Below are positions 34,753 to 43,675 of a DNA stretch of 64,000 nucleotides, piece by piece (positions within the stretch are counted from its first letter, which is position 1; every line of letters begins with the position of its first letter). Position numbers and translations under genes: made by a program. The notes under the pieces are model-generated. The model worked only from the letters and a program-made list of their open reading frames with translations. It was not told the DNA's origin and did no database searches. The stretch lies in the NCBI RefSeq assembly GCF_001953635.1, contig NZ_MEJH01000011.1, positions 62,001-126,000 of the forward strand, given 5' to 3'. Origin of the DNA: Alteromonas abrolhosensis. GTDB taxonomy: Bacteria; Pseudomonadota; Gammaproteobacteria; Enterobacterales; Alteromonadaceae.

Positions 34753-36060
34753 ATGACAGAGCCTACTACAGAACAAACCACGACCTATACGGTACTATTT
34801 GTTGACGACGAACCGAATATTCTTCGGGCTATTAAGCGTGCGCTGTTTACTATGGATATTACGTTACTGCTAGCTGATAGTGGCGCAAAGGCGTTGGAGT
34901 TAATGAGTAATAATGATGTTCATGTGGTGATTTCGGACATGAAAATGCCGCAGATGTCAGGAGCGGAATTACTCGAGCAGGTTGCTATCAATTATCCTGA
35001 AACCTTTAGAGTTGTACTAACGGGCTATGCCGACATTGAATCGACTATTAAGGCTGTAAACCAAGGCAAGATTCACCGCTACCTGCAAAAGCCATGGGAC
35101 AATCAAGAGCTTATTGCTGTGGTTGAAGAAGGCCTTGAGCGAGTAAAGCTAAAGGCAGAAAACCTTCGCCTTCAAAAATTAACTCGGCTTCAAAATAGGA
35201 AGTTACGCGACGTAAATGCTTCACTAGAACAAGTTGTTCAAAAGCGTACTCGTCAAATAAAGGCTGCACTACATAAAATAGAAAAGCACAATATTGCCAT
35301 GGAGCAAGTGCTCTTTAACGTGATAAGCATTAACCCTAATATCAATGGTAAATTCGCCATCGAAGTTAGCGAGTTGGCGTCGAAGCTTGCACGCATTGCC
35401 CGCCTAGAGAAAGAAGAGATTAAACAGGTTCGCTACGCCGGTCTTATTTGTGAACTAGGTCTGCTGGGGCTTGAAACCGAAGACTTCAACGCGCCGTTTT
35501 CCAAGCTCAAATACCAGCAGCAGCAAAATTATTTATCGCAAACCAAGCAAGCGGCGTTAATACTTGCACCGGCTCATGAGCTTCATCAAGTATCCGACAT
35601 TATTGAATTTCAGTTCGAGCACTATAATGGCTCTGGCTTGTATAATAAGGTTGCAAAGGAAATTCCTGCAGGCGCGCGCATCTTGGCCATTGCCCGAGAT
35701 TACTGGCGGTTAGTAACTGGGCGCATGAGCGGTATAGAGATGAGCCCTCGCGATGCCAAACTAGAAATGAAAAAGCACAGAAACACCCGCTACGACGGTG
35801 AGTTTTTGGATCTGTTACTTGAAGCAGAAGATGTAACCACGTCTAAGCTGCTTTCTACATCATTAAAAGCCACCCAGCTCAAAGCAGGCATGGTACTTGC
35901 CCAGAATTTGTACAACGACAGCCACATTCTGATCCTTCCAGAGGGTCATGTTTTTAGTGATGCCACCATTCAAAAATTAGTGCATTTTGAAGAGGAACGT
36001 GGAAAAGCGTTTAGTATTCAAATAGAACCAGAAGAGCTTTCTGCTACTATAAGTGAGTAA
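34753..36060 (+). CDS. Response regulator with degenerate HD-GYP-like domain
   Basis: A 435-residue protein with a receiver in residues ~12-130 (LFVDDEPNILRAI, VISDMKMPQMSG with the acceptor Asp, and LQKPWDN), a coiled-coil linker (~135-185) and an HD-GYP-like domain (~195-350). The HD pair is replaced by Cys-Glu in LICELGLLGL, and the GYP signature reads GSGLYNKVAKEIPAGARILAI. It is therefore unlikely to hydrolyse cyclic di-GMP and may bind it or act as a scaffold. A C-terminal region (TQLKAGMVLAQNLYN) resembles tails seen after HD-GYP domains. It is the last gene of the cassette. Confidence 0.85.
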   Translation: MTEPTTEQTTTYTVLFVDDEPNILRAIKRALFTMDITLLLADSGAKALELMSNNDVHVVISDMKMPQMSGAELLEQVAINYPETFRVVLTGYADIESTIKAVNQGKIHRYLQKPWDNQELIAVVEEGLERVKLKAENLRLQKLTRLQNRKLRDVNASLEQVVQKRTRQIKAALHKIEKHNIAMEQVLFNVISINPNINGKFAIEVSELASKLARIARLEKEEIKQVRYAGLICELGLLGLETEDFNAPFSKLKYQQQQNYLSQTKQAALILAPAHELHQVSDIIEFQFEHYNGSGLYNKVAKEIPAGARILAIARDYWRLVTGRMSGIEMSPRDAKLEMKKHRNTRYDGEFLDLLLEAEDVTTSKLLSTSLKATQLKAGMVLAQNLYNDSHILILPEGHVFSDATIQKLVHFEEERGKAFSIQIEPEELSATISE

Positions 36061-36306
36061 GTTCTGAAGGCTATGTGCTTAGAAAAAGGCGGGCGTTTCA
36101 TTAATCATGTCTCGCTTTGTCTTGGTCTTTTATTTAGGCTGCACTATCCCCATTGATAAACTAAGTGAAATTCCCTGAAGCAAATCTCGGTCTTTTGAGT
36201 ACTCTTTGAGTCAAAACCGGTACGGAATGATTTGCTGTGCGAACAGATTAAATGCGCTTTATGCTTATGGCGCGAGTTCGCCTAACCGACAAAGAAGGCT
36301 TTTTGT

Positions 36307-37656
36307 ATGACACATTTTGATTATATTTGTATTGGCGGCGGTAGTGGCGGTATCGCATCGGCGAATCGAGCTGCTAAGCACGGAAAAAAGGCCGCGATTA
36401 TTGAGGCGAAAGATATCGGCGGTACGTGCGTAAACGTGGGCTGTGTACCTAAAAAAGCCATGTGGTACGGAGCGCAGGTTGCTGAAGCCATCCACCGCTA
36501 TGCGCCTGAATACGGGTTCGATTTGTCGGTGAATCACTTTAGTTGGGACAGTCTTATTGCCAGCCGCCAGGCTTATATTGAGCGAATTCATGCCTCGTAC
36601 GACCGCGTTCTTACTGCAAACGACGTTACCTTAATTCGCGGTTTTGCGAAGTTTATTGATAACAACACGGTTGAAGTAAACGGCGAAAAGTACACGGCTG
36701 ATCATATTACGATTGCTGTAGGCGGCCGCCCAATCATCCCAGATATCGAAGGTGCGCAGTACGGTATTGATTCTGATGGTTTCTTTGCCCTAAAAGAGCA
36801 GCCAAAGCGCGCTGTCGTGGTTGGCGCAGGCTATATTGGGGTTGAACTGGCAGGCGTACTTCACGCTCTTGGCACAGAATCGCACCTGGTAGTTCGCAAA
36901 CACGCCCCGCTTAGAAATTTCGACCCTATTATTCATGAAACCCTGGTTGACATGATCCACGCTGAAGGCTGCAAATTGCACGACCATGCTAGCGTAGAGA
37001 AAGTGGAAAAAGCTGACGATGGCGAGCTATCAGTACACTTAACCAATGGCGAAGTGCTAAAAGCTGACTGCCTGATTTGGGCGATTGGCAGAAAACCCTC
37101 TACCGATAAAATTGATATTGAAAATACCGACGTTGAACTGAACGACAACGGCACGGTTAAGGTAGATAAATATCAAAACACTACGGCAAAGAACGTTTAT
37201 GCGGTAGGCGATATTACCGGTGAAGCAGAGCTTACTCCGGTGGCAGTTAAAGCGGGTCGCTTGCTAAGCGAACGCTTATTCAACGGCCAAAAAGACGCTC
37301 ACATGGATTATTCAATGATTCCAACCGTAGTGTTTAGCCACCCACCCATTGGCACTATTGGCTTAACCGAGCCAGAAGCCATTGAAGAATACGGTGAAGA
37401 TAACATTAAAGTGTACACCTCTAGTTTTGCGTCTATGTACACCGCGGTAACCCGCCACCGTCAAATGACCAAGATGAAACTTGTATGCGCGGGTAAAGAC
37501 GAAAAAGTGGTAGGCCTTCACGGTATTGGGCACGGCATGGACGAAATTCTGCAAGGCTTCGCCGTTGCCATAAAGATGGGCGCGACTAAAGCTGACTTTG
37601 ATGCGTGTGTAGCTATTCACCCTACCAGTGCAGAAGAGTTTGTTACGATGACCTAG
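36307..37656 (+). CDS. gor: Glutathione reductase
   Basis: A 449-residue FAD enzyme that keeps glutathione reduced using NADPH. It has the N-terminal FAD motif [14 protein letters not shown], the redox pair Cys41/Cys46 in [13 protein letters not shown], an NADP motif [15 protein letters not shown] (~175) and the dimer-interface HPTSAEEF at the C terminus. Length equals E. coli Gor (450). It has its own terminator shared with the convergent molybdopterin enzyme gene. Confidence 0.97.
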   Translation: MTHFDYICIGGGSGGIASANRAAKHGKKAAIIEAKDIGGTCVNVGCVPKKAMWYGAQVAEAIHRYAPEYGFDLSVNHFSWDSLIASRQAYIERIHASYDRVLTANDVTLIRGFAKFIDNNTVEVNGEKYTADHITIAVGGRPIIPDIEGAQYGIDSDGFFALKEQPKRAVVVGAGYIGVELAGVLHALGTESHLVVRKHAPLRNFDPIIHETLVDMIHAEGCKLHDHASVEKVEKADDGELSVHLTNGEVLKADCLIWAIGRKPSTDKIDIENTDVELNDNGTVKVDKYQNTTAKNVYAVGDITGEAELTPVAVKAGRLLSERLFNGQKDAHMDYSMIPTVVFSHPPIGTIGLTEPEAIEEYGEDNIKVYTSSFASMYTAVTRHRQMTKMKLVCAGKDEKVVGLHGIGHGMDEILQGFAVAIKMGATKADFDACVAIHPTSAEEFVTMT

Positions 37657-37686
37657 GAATATGCGCTTAATTGAGTGCTTTCTTTT

Positions 37687-37726
37687 AAAAACCGGCATTA
37701 GCTTACAGCTAAATGCCGGTTTTTTA
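37687..37726. terminator. Bidirectional terminator between gor and the molybdoenzyme
   Basis: AAAAACCGGCATT pairs with AATGCCGGTTTTT around an inner TAGCT/AGCTA stem. It has A and T runs on both sides, so it can stop transcripts from gor and from the opposing gene. Confidence 0.9.
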
Positions 37727-37731
37727 TGTTC

Positions 37732-39948
37732 TTAACTTACCTTTTCTAGCTCGACGGGCACACCATTTAGCACCGCATTTCCCGATAGCTCGTCTACCTG
37801 TAAATCGTCTGTAAGAATGTTAGTGTTTACCCCAGGGTGCTGACTTGCCACAGACAGCTTTATGCCTTTCTTGTTGTGTCCCCATCCATGTGGAATAGAC
37901 ACCACACCGGGCATTATTGCATCTGTGATTTCAGCCTCTATGGTTAGTTGGCCGACTCGCGATTTCACACTTACTTCATCGCCATCTGTAATGCCATATT
38001 TAGCCCCGTCATCAGGATGAAGCTGCAGCGTACAGCGGTTGTTGCCTTTCACCATACGAGGGCTGTTATGCAGCCACGAGTTATTGGTTTTAATATGCCG
38101 CCGCCCTATTAAAACAACGGACTGATTTTGCTGCGCAACATGGTTCGCTTTTCCAAAAAAATGAGTGTTAACCCTGTCTAAATCAGCCATGAAGTACTCA
38201 AAATCTAAGTGAATTTTCTTATCTTCATGGAACAAGGCGTGAGGCAAGGACGGTTGCAGCGGCCCCAAATCGATACCATGTGGGTGTGCTTTAAGCGTAT
38301 CAATCGACAACCCGCCTTCCGGAATAGCGGTTGGAGTTTCGTTTAAGTTAGCGTCGGTGACTTCTTTTTTACTTGCTGCTCGACCATAAAGACCTGCTTG
38401 CAACAAATCGTCGACCACACCTTTAGGCTGCTTGTCCCAAAGCGCAGCATAGTGTGCGGTGCTTTTTCCGTTTAGCGCATCGAGCCTTTCGGCTAACGAA
38501 AGGTATATTTGCCAGTCGCTAAGCTGGTCTTCGTCAATGTCTACCACCGCTTCGGAGTACTTAGCAAAATTTCGCACGGCAAAGTTGTGAAAAACAATAT
38601 CGTAATGGTCACGTTCTAGCGCGGTTACCGGAGGAAGAATCACATCAGCATGACGGGAGGTTTCGGTAACGTAAAAGTCTACCGCAACCATAAAGTCGAG
38701 TTCTTCAAATGCCTTATCAAGCTGCTCTGCATTTGGCGTAGTGACCACGGGATTACCTGCACCAATTACCATGGCCTTAATTTGTCCTTCTCCCGGGGTT
38801 AAAATTTCCTCGGCTAAACACGCTACCGGATACTCACCAGCAAACGCAGGGAGCCCTCTTACGCGAGAGGTAAATCCGCCCATGCTGCCCTTGCCTGATA
38901 CAGGTAGTACGTCAGCGGCTGGCTGAGTGAACATCATGCCACCTCGCTTATCTAAGTTTCCGGTAAGCATGTTAAACAGCATGATGAGATACTGAGTGAG
39001 CGTACCAAACGATTGTACACTAGCCCCCATCCTTCCATAACAAACTGCAGACTCAGCATTGCAGAAGTCCAAAACAAGCTGAGTGATTTGTGAAGCCGAA
39101 ATACCGGTAAACTCGCTCACCTTTTGTGGTGAATAGTCGCGAACGTATTTTTCGACCGCTTTTATGTCCTCGGCATAAGGTAAAATTTCATCCGCCTTGC
39201 ATAACTGCTTTTCGAACAATACATGCAGCATAGCTAGCAGTAACAGCGCGTCACTGCCTGGACGAATAAAGTGATGTTCACAGCTGATATCGGCGGTTTC
39301 ACTGCGTTTAGGGTCGATAACGACGACTTTCCCACCGCGTTTTTGAATACCCTTTAAACGCTTTTTCACATTTGGCACGGTCATAATACTGCCATTAGAG
39401 GCCAGTGGATTTCCGCCGATGATCATAAAGTGCTGCGTGTGATCAATGTCAGGAATGGGAATTTGGGAGATATGACCAAACAGTCGTCGACTAACAATGT
39501 GATGTGGCAACTGGTCAACGGAGGTAGCGGAATAGCGGTTGTGCGACTTGAGAGCACGATAGAAATACGGCCCGAATAATATTGAGCCCATATTGTGCGC
39601 ATTGGGATTACCTAAATACACACCAACCGCATTATTGCCGTGTGCCTGCTGGATGTGGTGTAACTTGCTTGCGACCAAATCAAAGGCTTCATCCCACCCG
39701 ATCTCTTCCCAGGCGCTGTCTTCGCCGTCAATTCGTACCCTTTTTACAGGGCGCTTCAAGCGGTCAGGATCATCGTACAAGTCTTTTAACGCACTCGCTT
39801 TCGGGCAAATATGTCCTTGGCTAAAGGGGTTATCTTTATCTCCTTTAATTGACAGTATTTGACGGCCTTCCGTCGCTACCTCAATACCACACATTGCTTC
39901 ACAAAGCGTACAAGTAGAATAATGCAATTGTTGTTCAGCGTTGCTCAC
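37732..39948 (-). CDS. Molybdopterin-dependent oxidoreductase (formate dehydrogenase-like)
   Basis: A 738-residue member of the DMSO-reductase superfamily. The N terminus binds a [4Fe-4S] cluster through CTLCEAMCGI and a fourth Cys in GHICPKA. Domains for bis-MGD binding follow (MIIGGNPLASNG, VVIDPKRSETADI), with a C-terminal cap (VSIPHGWGHNKKG). The start used is GTG at 39948 (VSNAEQQLHYSTCTLC), 5 nt after AGGA; a GTG seven codons earlier includes that site. There is no electron-transfer or membrane subunit beside it, so it is probably a soluble assimilatory-type or sulfur/formate-related enzyme; the substrate is not known. Confidence 0.87.
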   Translation of the reverse strand: MSNAEQQLHYSTCTLCEAMCGIEVATEGRQILSIKGDKDNPFSQGHICPKASALKDLYDDPDRLKRPVKRVRIDGEDSAWEEIGWDEAFDLVASKLHHIQQAHGNNAVGVYLGNPNAHNMGSILFGPYFYRALKSHNRYSATSVDQLPHHIVSRRLFGHISQIPIPDIDHTQHFMIIGGNPLASNGSIMTVPNVKKRLKGIQKRGGKVVVIDPKRSETADISCEHHFIRPGSDALLLLAMLHVLFEKQLCKADEILPYAEDIKAVEKYVRDYSPQKVSEFTGISASQITQLVLDFCNAESAVCYGRMGASVQSFGTLTQYLIMLFNMLTGNLDKRGGMMFTQPAADVLPVSGKGSMGGFTSRVRGLPAFAGEYPVACLAEEILTPGEGQIKAMVIGAGNPVVTTPNAEQLDKAFEELDFMVAVDFYVTETSRHADVILPPVTALERDHYDIVFHNFAVRNFAKYSEAVVDIDEDQLSDWQIYLSLAERLDALNGKSTAHYAALWDKQPKGVVDDLLQAGLYGRAASKKEVTDANLNETPTAIPEGGLSIDTLKAHPHGIDLGPLQPSLPHALFHEDKKIHLDFEYFMADLDRVNTHFFGKANHVAQQNQSVVLIGRRHIKTNNSWLHNSPRMVKGNNRCTLQLHPDDGAKYGITDGDEVSVKSRVGQLTIEAEITDAIMPGVVSIPHGWGHNKKGIKLSVASQHPGVNTNILTDDLQVDELSGNAVLNGVPVELEKVS

Positions 39949-40039
39949 GGTAATTCCTACACAATTCACTGTTAATGACTTGTTACGAAATTAGCGATTA
40001 TTGCTGTAATAGACAAGCATCACTGAAAGTAATGGGGAA

Positions 40040-40072
40040 GGAAAAGACACCTCGCCCGTATTAGGCGAGGTG
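40040..40072 (-). terminator. Terminator of the siderophore-receptor gene
   Basis: A 9-bp stem CACCTCGCC / GGCGAGGTG with a 7-nt loop lies just after the receptor stop on the minus strand and is followed there by TCTTTTCC. Confidence 0.78.
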
Positions 40073-40079
40073 GTATTAG

Positions 40080-42197
40080 TTAGAATGAGTAAGTCACACC
40101 AAGGGTTGCCGTGGTGCCTAACCCTTTAATATTGTAGCCACCGTAAGTATACGACTGAGCGCGCGCAGGATAGTAGTCGCTGTTAAACAGGTTCTCGACA
40201 CCCATAAACGCATTCCAGTTTTCAGCGAACTGGTATTGTCCACTTAGGTTAACAATATTGTAGCTCGATATAGGTCCTTGATCGCCCACATAGTCGCCGT
40301 CAGCATTTGGCGAGAAGCGTTTACGATCACCCACATACAGATAGCTAACTGTTAGTGATAAAGTGTCTGATGGCTTCCAATTTACGTTTGCTGTTGCTTT
40401 GGGTGGGCTAATTTGGCGAGAGCCAAGGTACACGTCAGCTTCGGTATTTTTCCCTTCAACGTAACTATATGTGGCTACCACGTTGAGCGTTTCAGAGATT
40501 CGATAGTCTACTAAGCCTTCGTAACCCCAAATTTCCTGTGGTGCGCGTACAGGCTCATATACACCTGTCACCTCGTTGAAACTATTGGTCGTACCGAGTT
40601 CAGATGTACTTCTGTAAGCCGCAACTTCAAGGCGTATCTGGTCGAAAAGAGAAGTGAAACCCACTTCGTAGTTATCGATGATAGAAGCTTCCGTTTGAAT
40701 AAGACCAATATCATCTACCGTTGCAGCGCGCAGTAGGCGGCCAATGTCAGCGATGTCTGAACCTTGCGAGTAATTGAAGAACGGGCTAAAGCTGTCGCTC
40801 CAGTTGTACTTTATCGCAATATTATAAGTAGTGGCGTCGTAATCTATGGTGTCACCCGTAACCTGAAGAGGAACAGAACATTGGGTTTCTGAGCGACACA
40901 GCTTCAGTGTTTCGTAGTCATCAACCGATAAGTCGATGCTTTCCCTTCTCACACCAGCCTTTACGATAACGTCGTCGCTAATTACCCATTTCGTTTGTAA
41001 AAAGCCAGCTAAGCTGTCCATTTCCATCTCAGGTACCCACACTCGCCCATCAACCAGCGGCTGTGAGGTGGTGTCTTTCAGTGCGTCGATACCATAAATG
41101 AACGTAGCTTCAACACCATCAAAATCAACCGCAGTATTAAACGTCGCGCGAGCGCCGCGCTTTTCAGAGCGAATAATAGACTGACCACCGTCGTAGCCTT
41201 CATCAGGATTAGCTAAGTTAGGTGAAAAGAAAAATACGTTCTCAATATCCTGTGTGTACACATCAAGCGTCATTTCGCTGTTTGCAAAGATATTGCTGTC
41301 TGTGTATTTCAGAGTGATGTTCTCATTACCGTCAGGTCCCTGAGGTTTACCGCGTTTTTGCAGAGCTTCAGGTACGTGAATAGCGTAGGTTTTAACACCT
41401 TCGTTGATGTCTCCGGGAACATCCGCCAAGTCAGTTTTTTGTTGAGAGCTAAAGTAGTTGTAGCTGAACTGAAGACGTTTTTCTTGGTCGAAGTCGTAAC
41501 CTAATTTGGTAAAGTAATTCTGTGTTTCAGCATCTGACAAACCGTACTGCAAACCTAGAATATCGCCTTCAGCATCGCGCTGAACGCCGTTTTCTTCGTA
41601 GCTGGCGGTAACAAGGTAATCAAAATTCTCCACCTTGCCGTTAATCGCAGCTGAAATACGTGCACCGGCTGACTCTTCAAGCTTCACTGCGCTAAAACGT
41701 GAGGACAAACTCACTTGCCCCTCATGCGTGTCTTGCGCCGTTGCTTGTTTGGTAATGTAGTTGATAATTCCGCCCGACGCCCCGTTACCATAAACAGACG
41801 TGGCGCCCTTAATTACCTCAATTCTAGCAAGCGCGCTAGGATCAATCGTTTTCACACCTAACGAGCCATTTCTAAGCGGCGTAGACTGAGGCACGCCGTC
41901 AATCATCACAAGCGGAGCTCGTCCGCGCAACGACTGGCCAGTATTGCTCGAACTACCCGTATCAGGAGCTAAGCCCGGTACCATCTGCGCTAACAAGCTT
42001 TGTAGTTCAGGGTTCACCTTCAGGTGATCCTCAATCTGTTTTCTGGAAATAACGGTGATCGATGCGGGTACTTCATCAATACTTTCGATAACACGACTTC
42101 CAGAAACAATAATGCGTTCCATATCGTTTGGAGCATCATTCGCGAGAGAAGGTGCACTAACAGCTAGGGCAATAAGCGTAAGCGATGGTTTAAACAT
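40080..42197 (-). CDS. TonB-dependent siderophore-type receptor
   Basis: A 705-residue outer-membrane receptor with signal peptide MFKPSLTLIALAVSAPSLA, a TonB-box-like ERIIVSGSRV, a plug domain with LRGRAPLVMIDGVPQSTPLR and IEVIKGATSVYGNGASGGIINYITK, and a barrel ending in GVTYSF. The plug residues and the neighbouring PepSY membrane protein suggest ferric-siderophore uptake. A good Fur box lies 75 bp upstream of the start, so iron repression is expected. No siderophore synthesis genes are in the window; it may take up foreign siderophores. Confidence 0.92.
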   Translation of the reverse strand: MFKPSLTLIALAVSAPSLANDAPNDMERIIVSGSRVIESIDEVPASITVISRKQIEDHLKVNPELQSLLAQMVPGLAPDTGSSSNTGQSLRGRAPLVMIDGVPQSTPLRNGSLGVKTIDPSALARIEVIKGATSVYGNGASGGIINYITKQATAQDTHEGQVSLSSRFSAVKLEESAGARISAAINGKVENFDYLVTASYEENGVQRDAEGDILGLQYGLSDAETQNYFTKLGYDFDQEKRLQFSYNYFSSQQKTDLADVPGDINEGVKTYAIHVPEALQKRGKPQGPDGNENITLKYTDSNIFANSEMTLDVYTQDIENVFFFSPNLANPDEGYDGGQSIIRSEKRGARATFNTAVDFDGVEATFIYGIDALKDTTSQPLVDGRVWVPEMEMDSLAGFLQTKWVISDDVIVKAGVRRESIDLSVDDYETLKLCRSETQCSVPLQVTGDTIDYDATTYNIAIKYNWSDSFSPFFNYSQGSDIADIGRLLRAATVDDIGLIQTEASIIDNYEVGFTSLFDQIRLEVAAYRSTSELGTTNSFNEVTGVYEPVRAPQEIWGYEGLVDYRISETLNVVATYSYVEGKNTEADVYLGSRQISPPKATANVNWKPSDTLSLTVSYLYVGDRKRFSPNADGDYVGDQGPISSYNIVNLSGQYQFAENWNAFMGVENLFNSDYYPARAQSYTYGGYNIKGLGTTATLGVTYSF

Positions 42198-42271
42198 GAA
42201 AACTCTTTTTAGAAAATAGGTTTAGGAAAGGCGCGTTATACTAAAGGTGTAGATGCACAATGTAAAGCTAA

Positions 42272-42286
42272 TGAAAATTATTCTCA
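42272..42286 (-). promoter_or_regulatory. Fur box upstream of the siderophore receptor
   Basis: TGAAAAT-T-ATTCTCA matches the 7-1-7 Fur consensus TGATAAT-N-ATTATCA at 12 of 14 fixed positions. A second partial site (GATAATGAAAAT) lies near 42312. Confidence 0.78.
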
Positions 42287-42374
42287 TTATCTTGAACGGT
42301 TTTAATAATGAGCGTTAGATAATGAAAATAAGATGAGATGAATTTGAAGCCCTTCGCTCAGCTATAAAAGCGCG

Positions 42375-43457
42375 TCATTTGTAATGGCGTTTATACCAAA
42401 AATAAAACCCTGTAATTGTAAAAAACGCTGGAAGTAATGCGATAAATAACCAGATGAATTCGAGCAATGGGCCTGCGAAATCGCCTATGTGAAATTTGTA
42501 TTTGAAGTTCCACACCTGCGTCGCCACGTTCGCTTTTGACGCATCGTAATAGCCCGTTACTTTCCCATTCAAAGGGTTTGCCCATACCCAACTATAGGCG
42601 TGGCTTTCACCTGGGTTTTGCATTCTAAACCCTAGGTGTTCACTCGGCTTTTTAGGGAAATAAATGCGAAATAATGACGCATTGGGAAAAACTTCCATGG
42701 CATTTTGGTAGGCGTCATCAATCGCCACTAGAGTGATATTCGTGTCGTAAGTTAACGGCTCTGGAACTGGCCTAGTCTCGACCTCTGAAAAAGTAACAGC
42801 TTCCACCACCTGCTGCGTAGCGCCTTTCCAATTAAACGCCATACCGCTAAACGCGATAAGTATGAGCGGTATAGCTAAATAAACGCCCAGCACTGTATGA
42901 AGTTGATACATGAGAATTCGAAACTTGGCGCGGCGTTTAATCGCAAGGCGTTTTATTCTATTTTTTGGCTTGACCCAAAGGTAAAAACCCACAATTACTT
43001 CAAGAAGTAGAACTAAGGCACTAACAGACACCCAATTTCGAAGTGGCCTTTCGTTGTCACCATCTTGATACAACAGCCATCGATGGATAGCCATGGTGAA
43101 CCCATAAAACGTGCTGTAATAATCGTATCTATGAAGTATTTCGGCAGAGTTAGGGTTAACGCTCATGTATTCGCTGTTGTTGAGCTTCGCTTGCCAAGCA
43201 AGTTCAGGGTCTGACTCGGGCATTAAGAGCTCAATTTTCTTACCCGTCTGGTTTTCTAACGAGTTCACAATACTGGAAAGCGGTAGCGGCGAGCCTTGAG
43301 GTTTTATGGTCCACTTTTCTGGCTGGACCAAGGTTTGGATATCTTTTGCATAGATGAGCAGCGCACCGGTGATACTAAGGCAAATAATAAATAACCCACA
43401 CGCCAGCGCTAAAATAAGATGCAGTCGTCGTACCCAAAGTTTCAAAACAGCGCTCAC
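42375..43457 (-). CDS. PepSY-domain inner-membrane protein, iron-uptake associated
   Basis: A 360-residue membrane protein with four predicted helices: N-terminal RLHLILALACGLFIICLSITGALLIYA, two central ones (VSVSALVLLLEVIVGFYLWV and LHTVLGVYLAIPLILIAFSG) and a C-terminal one before FYFWYKRHYK. Conserved His residues in RRLHLIL, YQLHTVLG and FHIGDFAG can bind heme. This PepSY_TM family commonly sits beside siderophore receptors and may reduce ferric siderophores in the periplasm. The GTG start at 43457 lacks a clear ribosome site. A weak Fur-like site lies 18 bp upstream of it. Confidence 0.85.
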   Translation of the reverse strand: MSAVLKLWVRRLHLILALACGLFIICLSITGALLIYAKDIQTLVQPEKWTIKPQGSPLPLSSIVNSLENQTGKKIELLMPESDPELAWQAKLNNSEYMSVNPNSAEILHRYDYYSTFYGFTMAIHRWLLYQDGDNERPLRNWVSVSALVLLLEVIVGFYLWVKPKNRIKRLAIKRRAKFRILMYQLHTVLGVYLAIPLILIAFSGMAFNWKGATQQVVEAVTFSEVETRPVPEPLTYDTNITLVAIDDAYQNAMEVFPNASLFRIYFPKKPSEHLGFRMQNPGESHAYSWVWANPLNGKVTGYYDASKANVATQVWNFKYKFHIGDFAGPLLEFIWLFIALLPAFFTITGFYFWYKRHYK

Positions 43458-43474
43458 ATATTGCGAAATAAATG

Positions 43475-43493
43475 CGAATAGTAACGATTATCG
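43475..43493 (-). promoter_or_regulatory. Weak Fur-like site upstream of the PepSY gene
   Basis: GCGAATAGTAACGATTATC matches the 19-bp Fur consensus at 13 of 19 positions, close to the PepSY start. It could control this gene and possibly the divergent amidohydrolase gene. Confidence 0.45.
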
Positions 43494-43675
43494 AGAATAG
43501 TTCAATGAAAGTTAAACGCTAAAATCAGACTTACAATCGCATTAGGTAAATGAATCTCTCCCACTTTGAAGTAAGATTAACCTTAGCTTTACAATTCAAG
43601 AGTGCGTCATTTAAGGCTAACTCATGTACTCTGATGTAGACAGAAAATAAATAACAAGCGGTTGGAAACACAATT

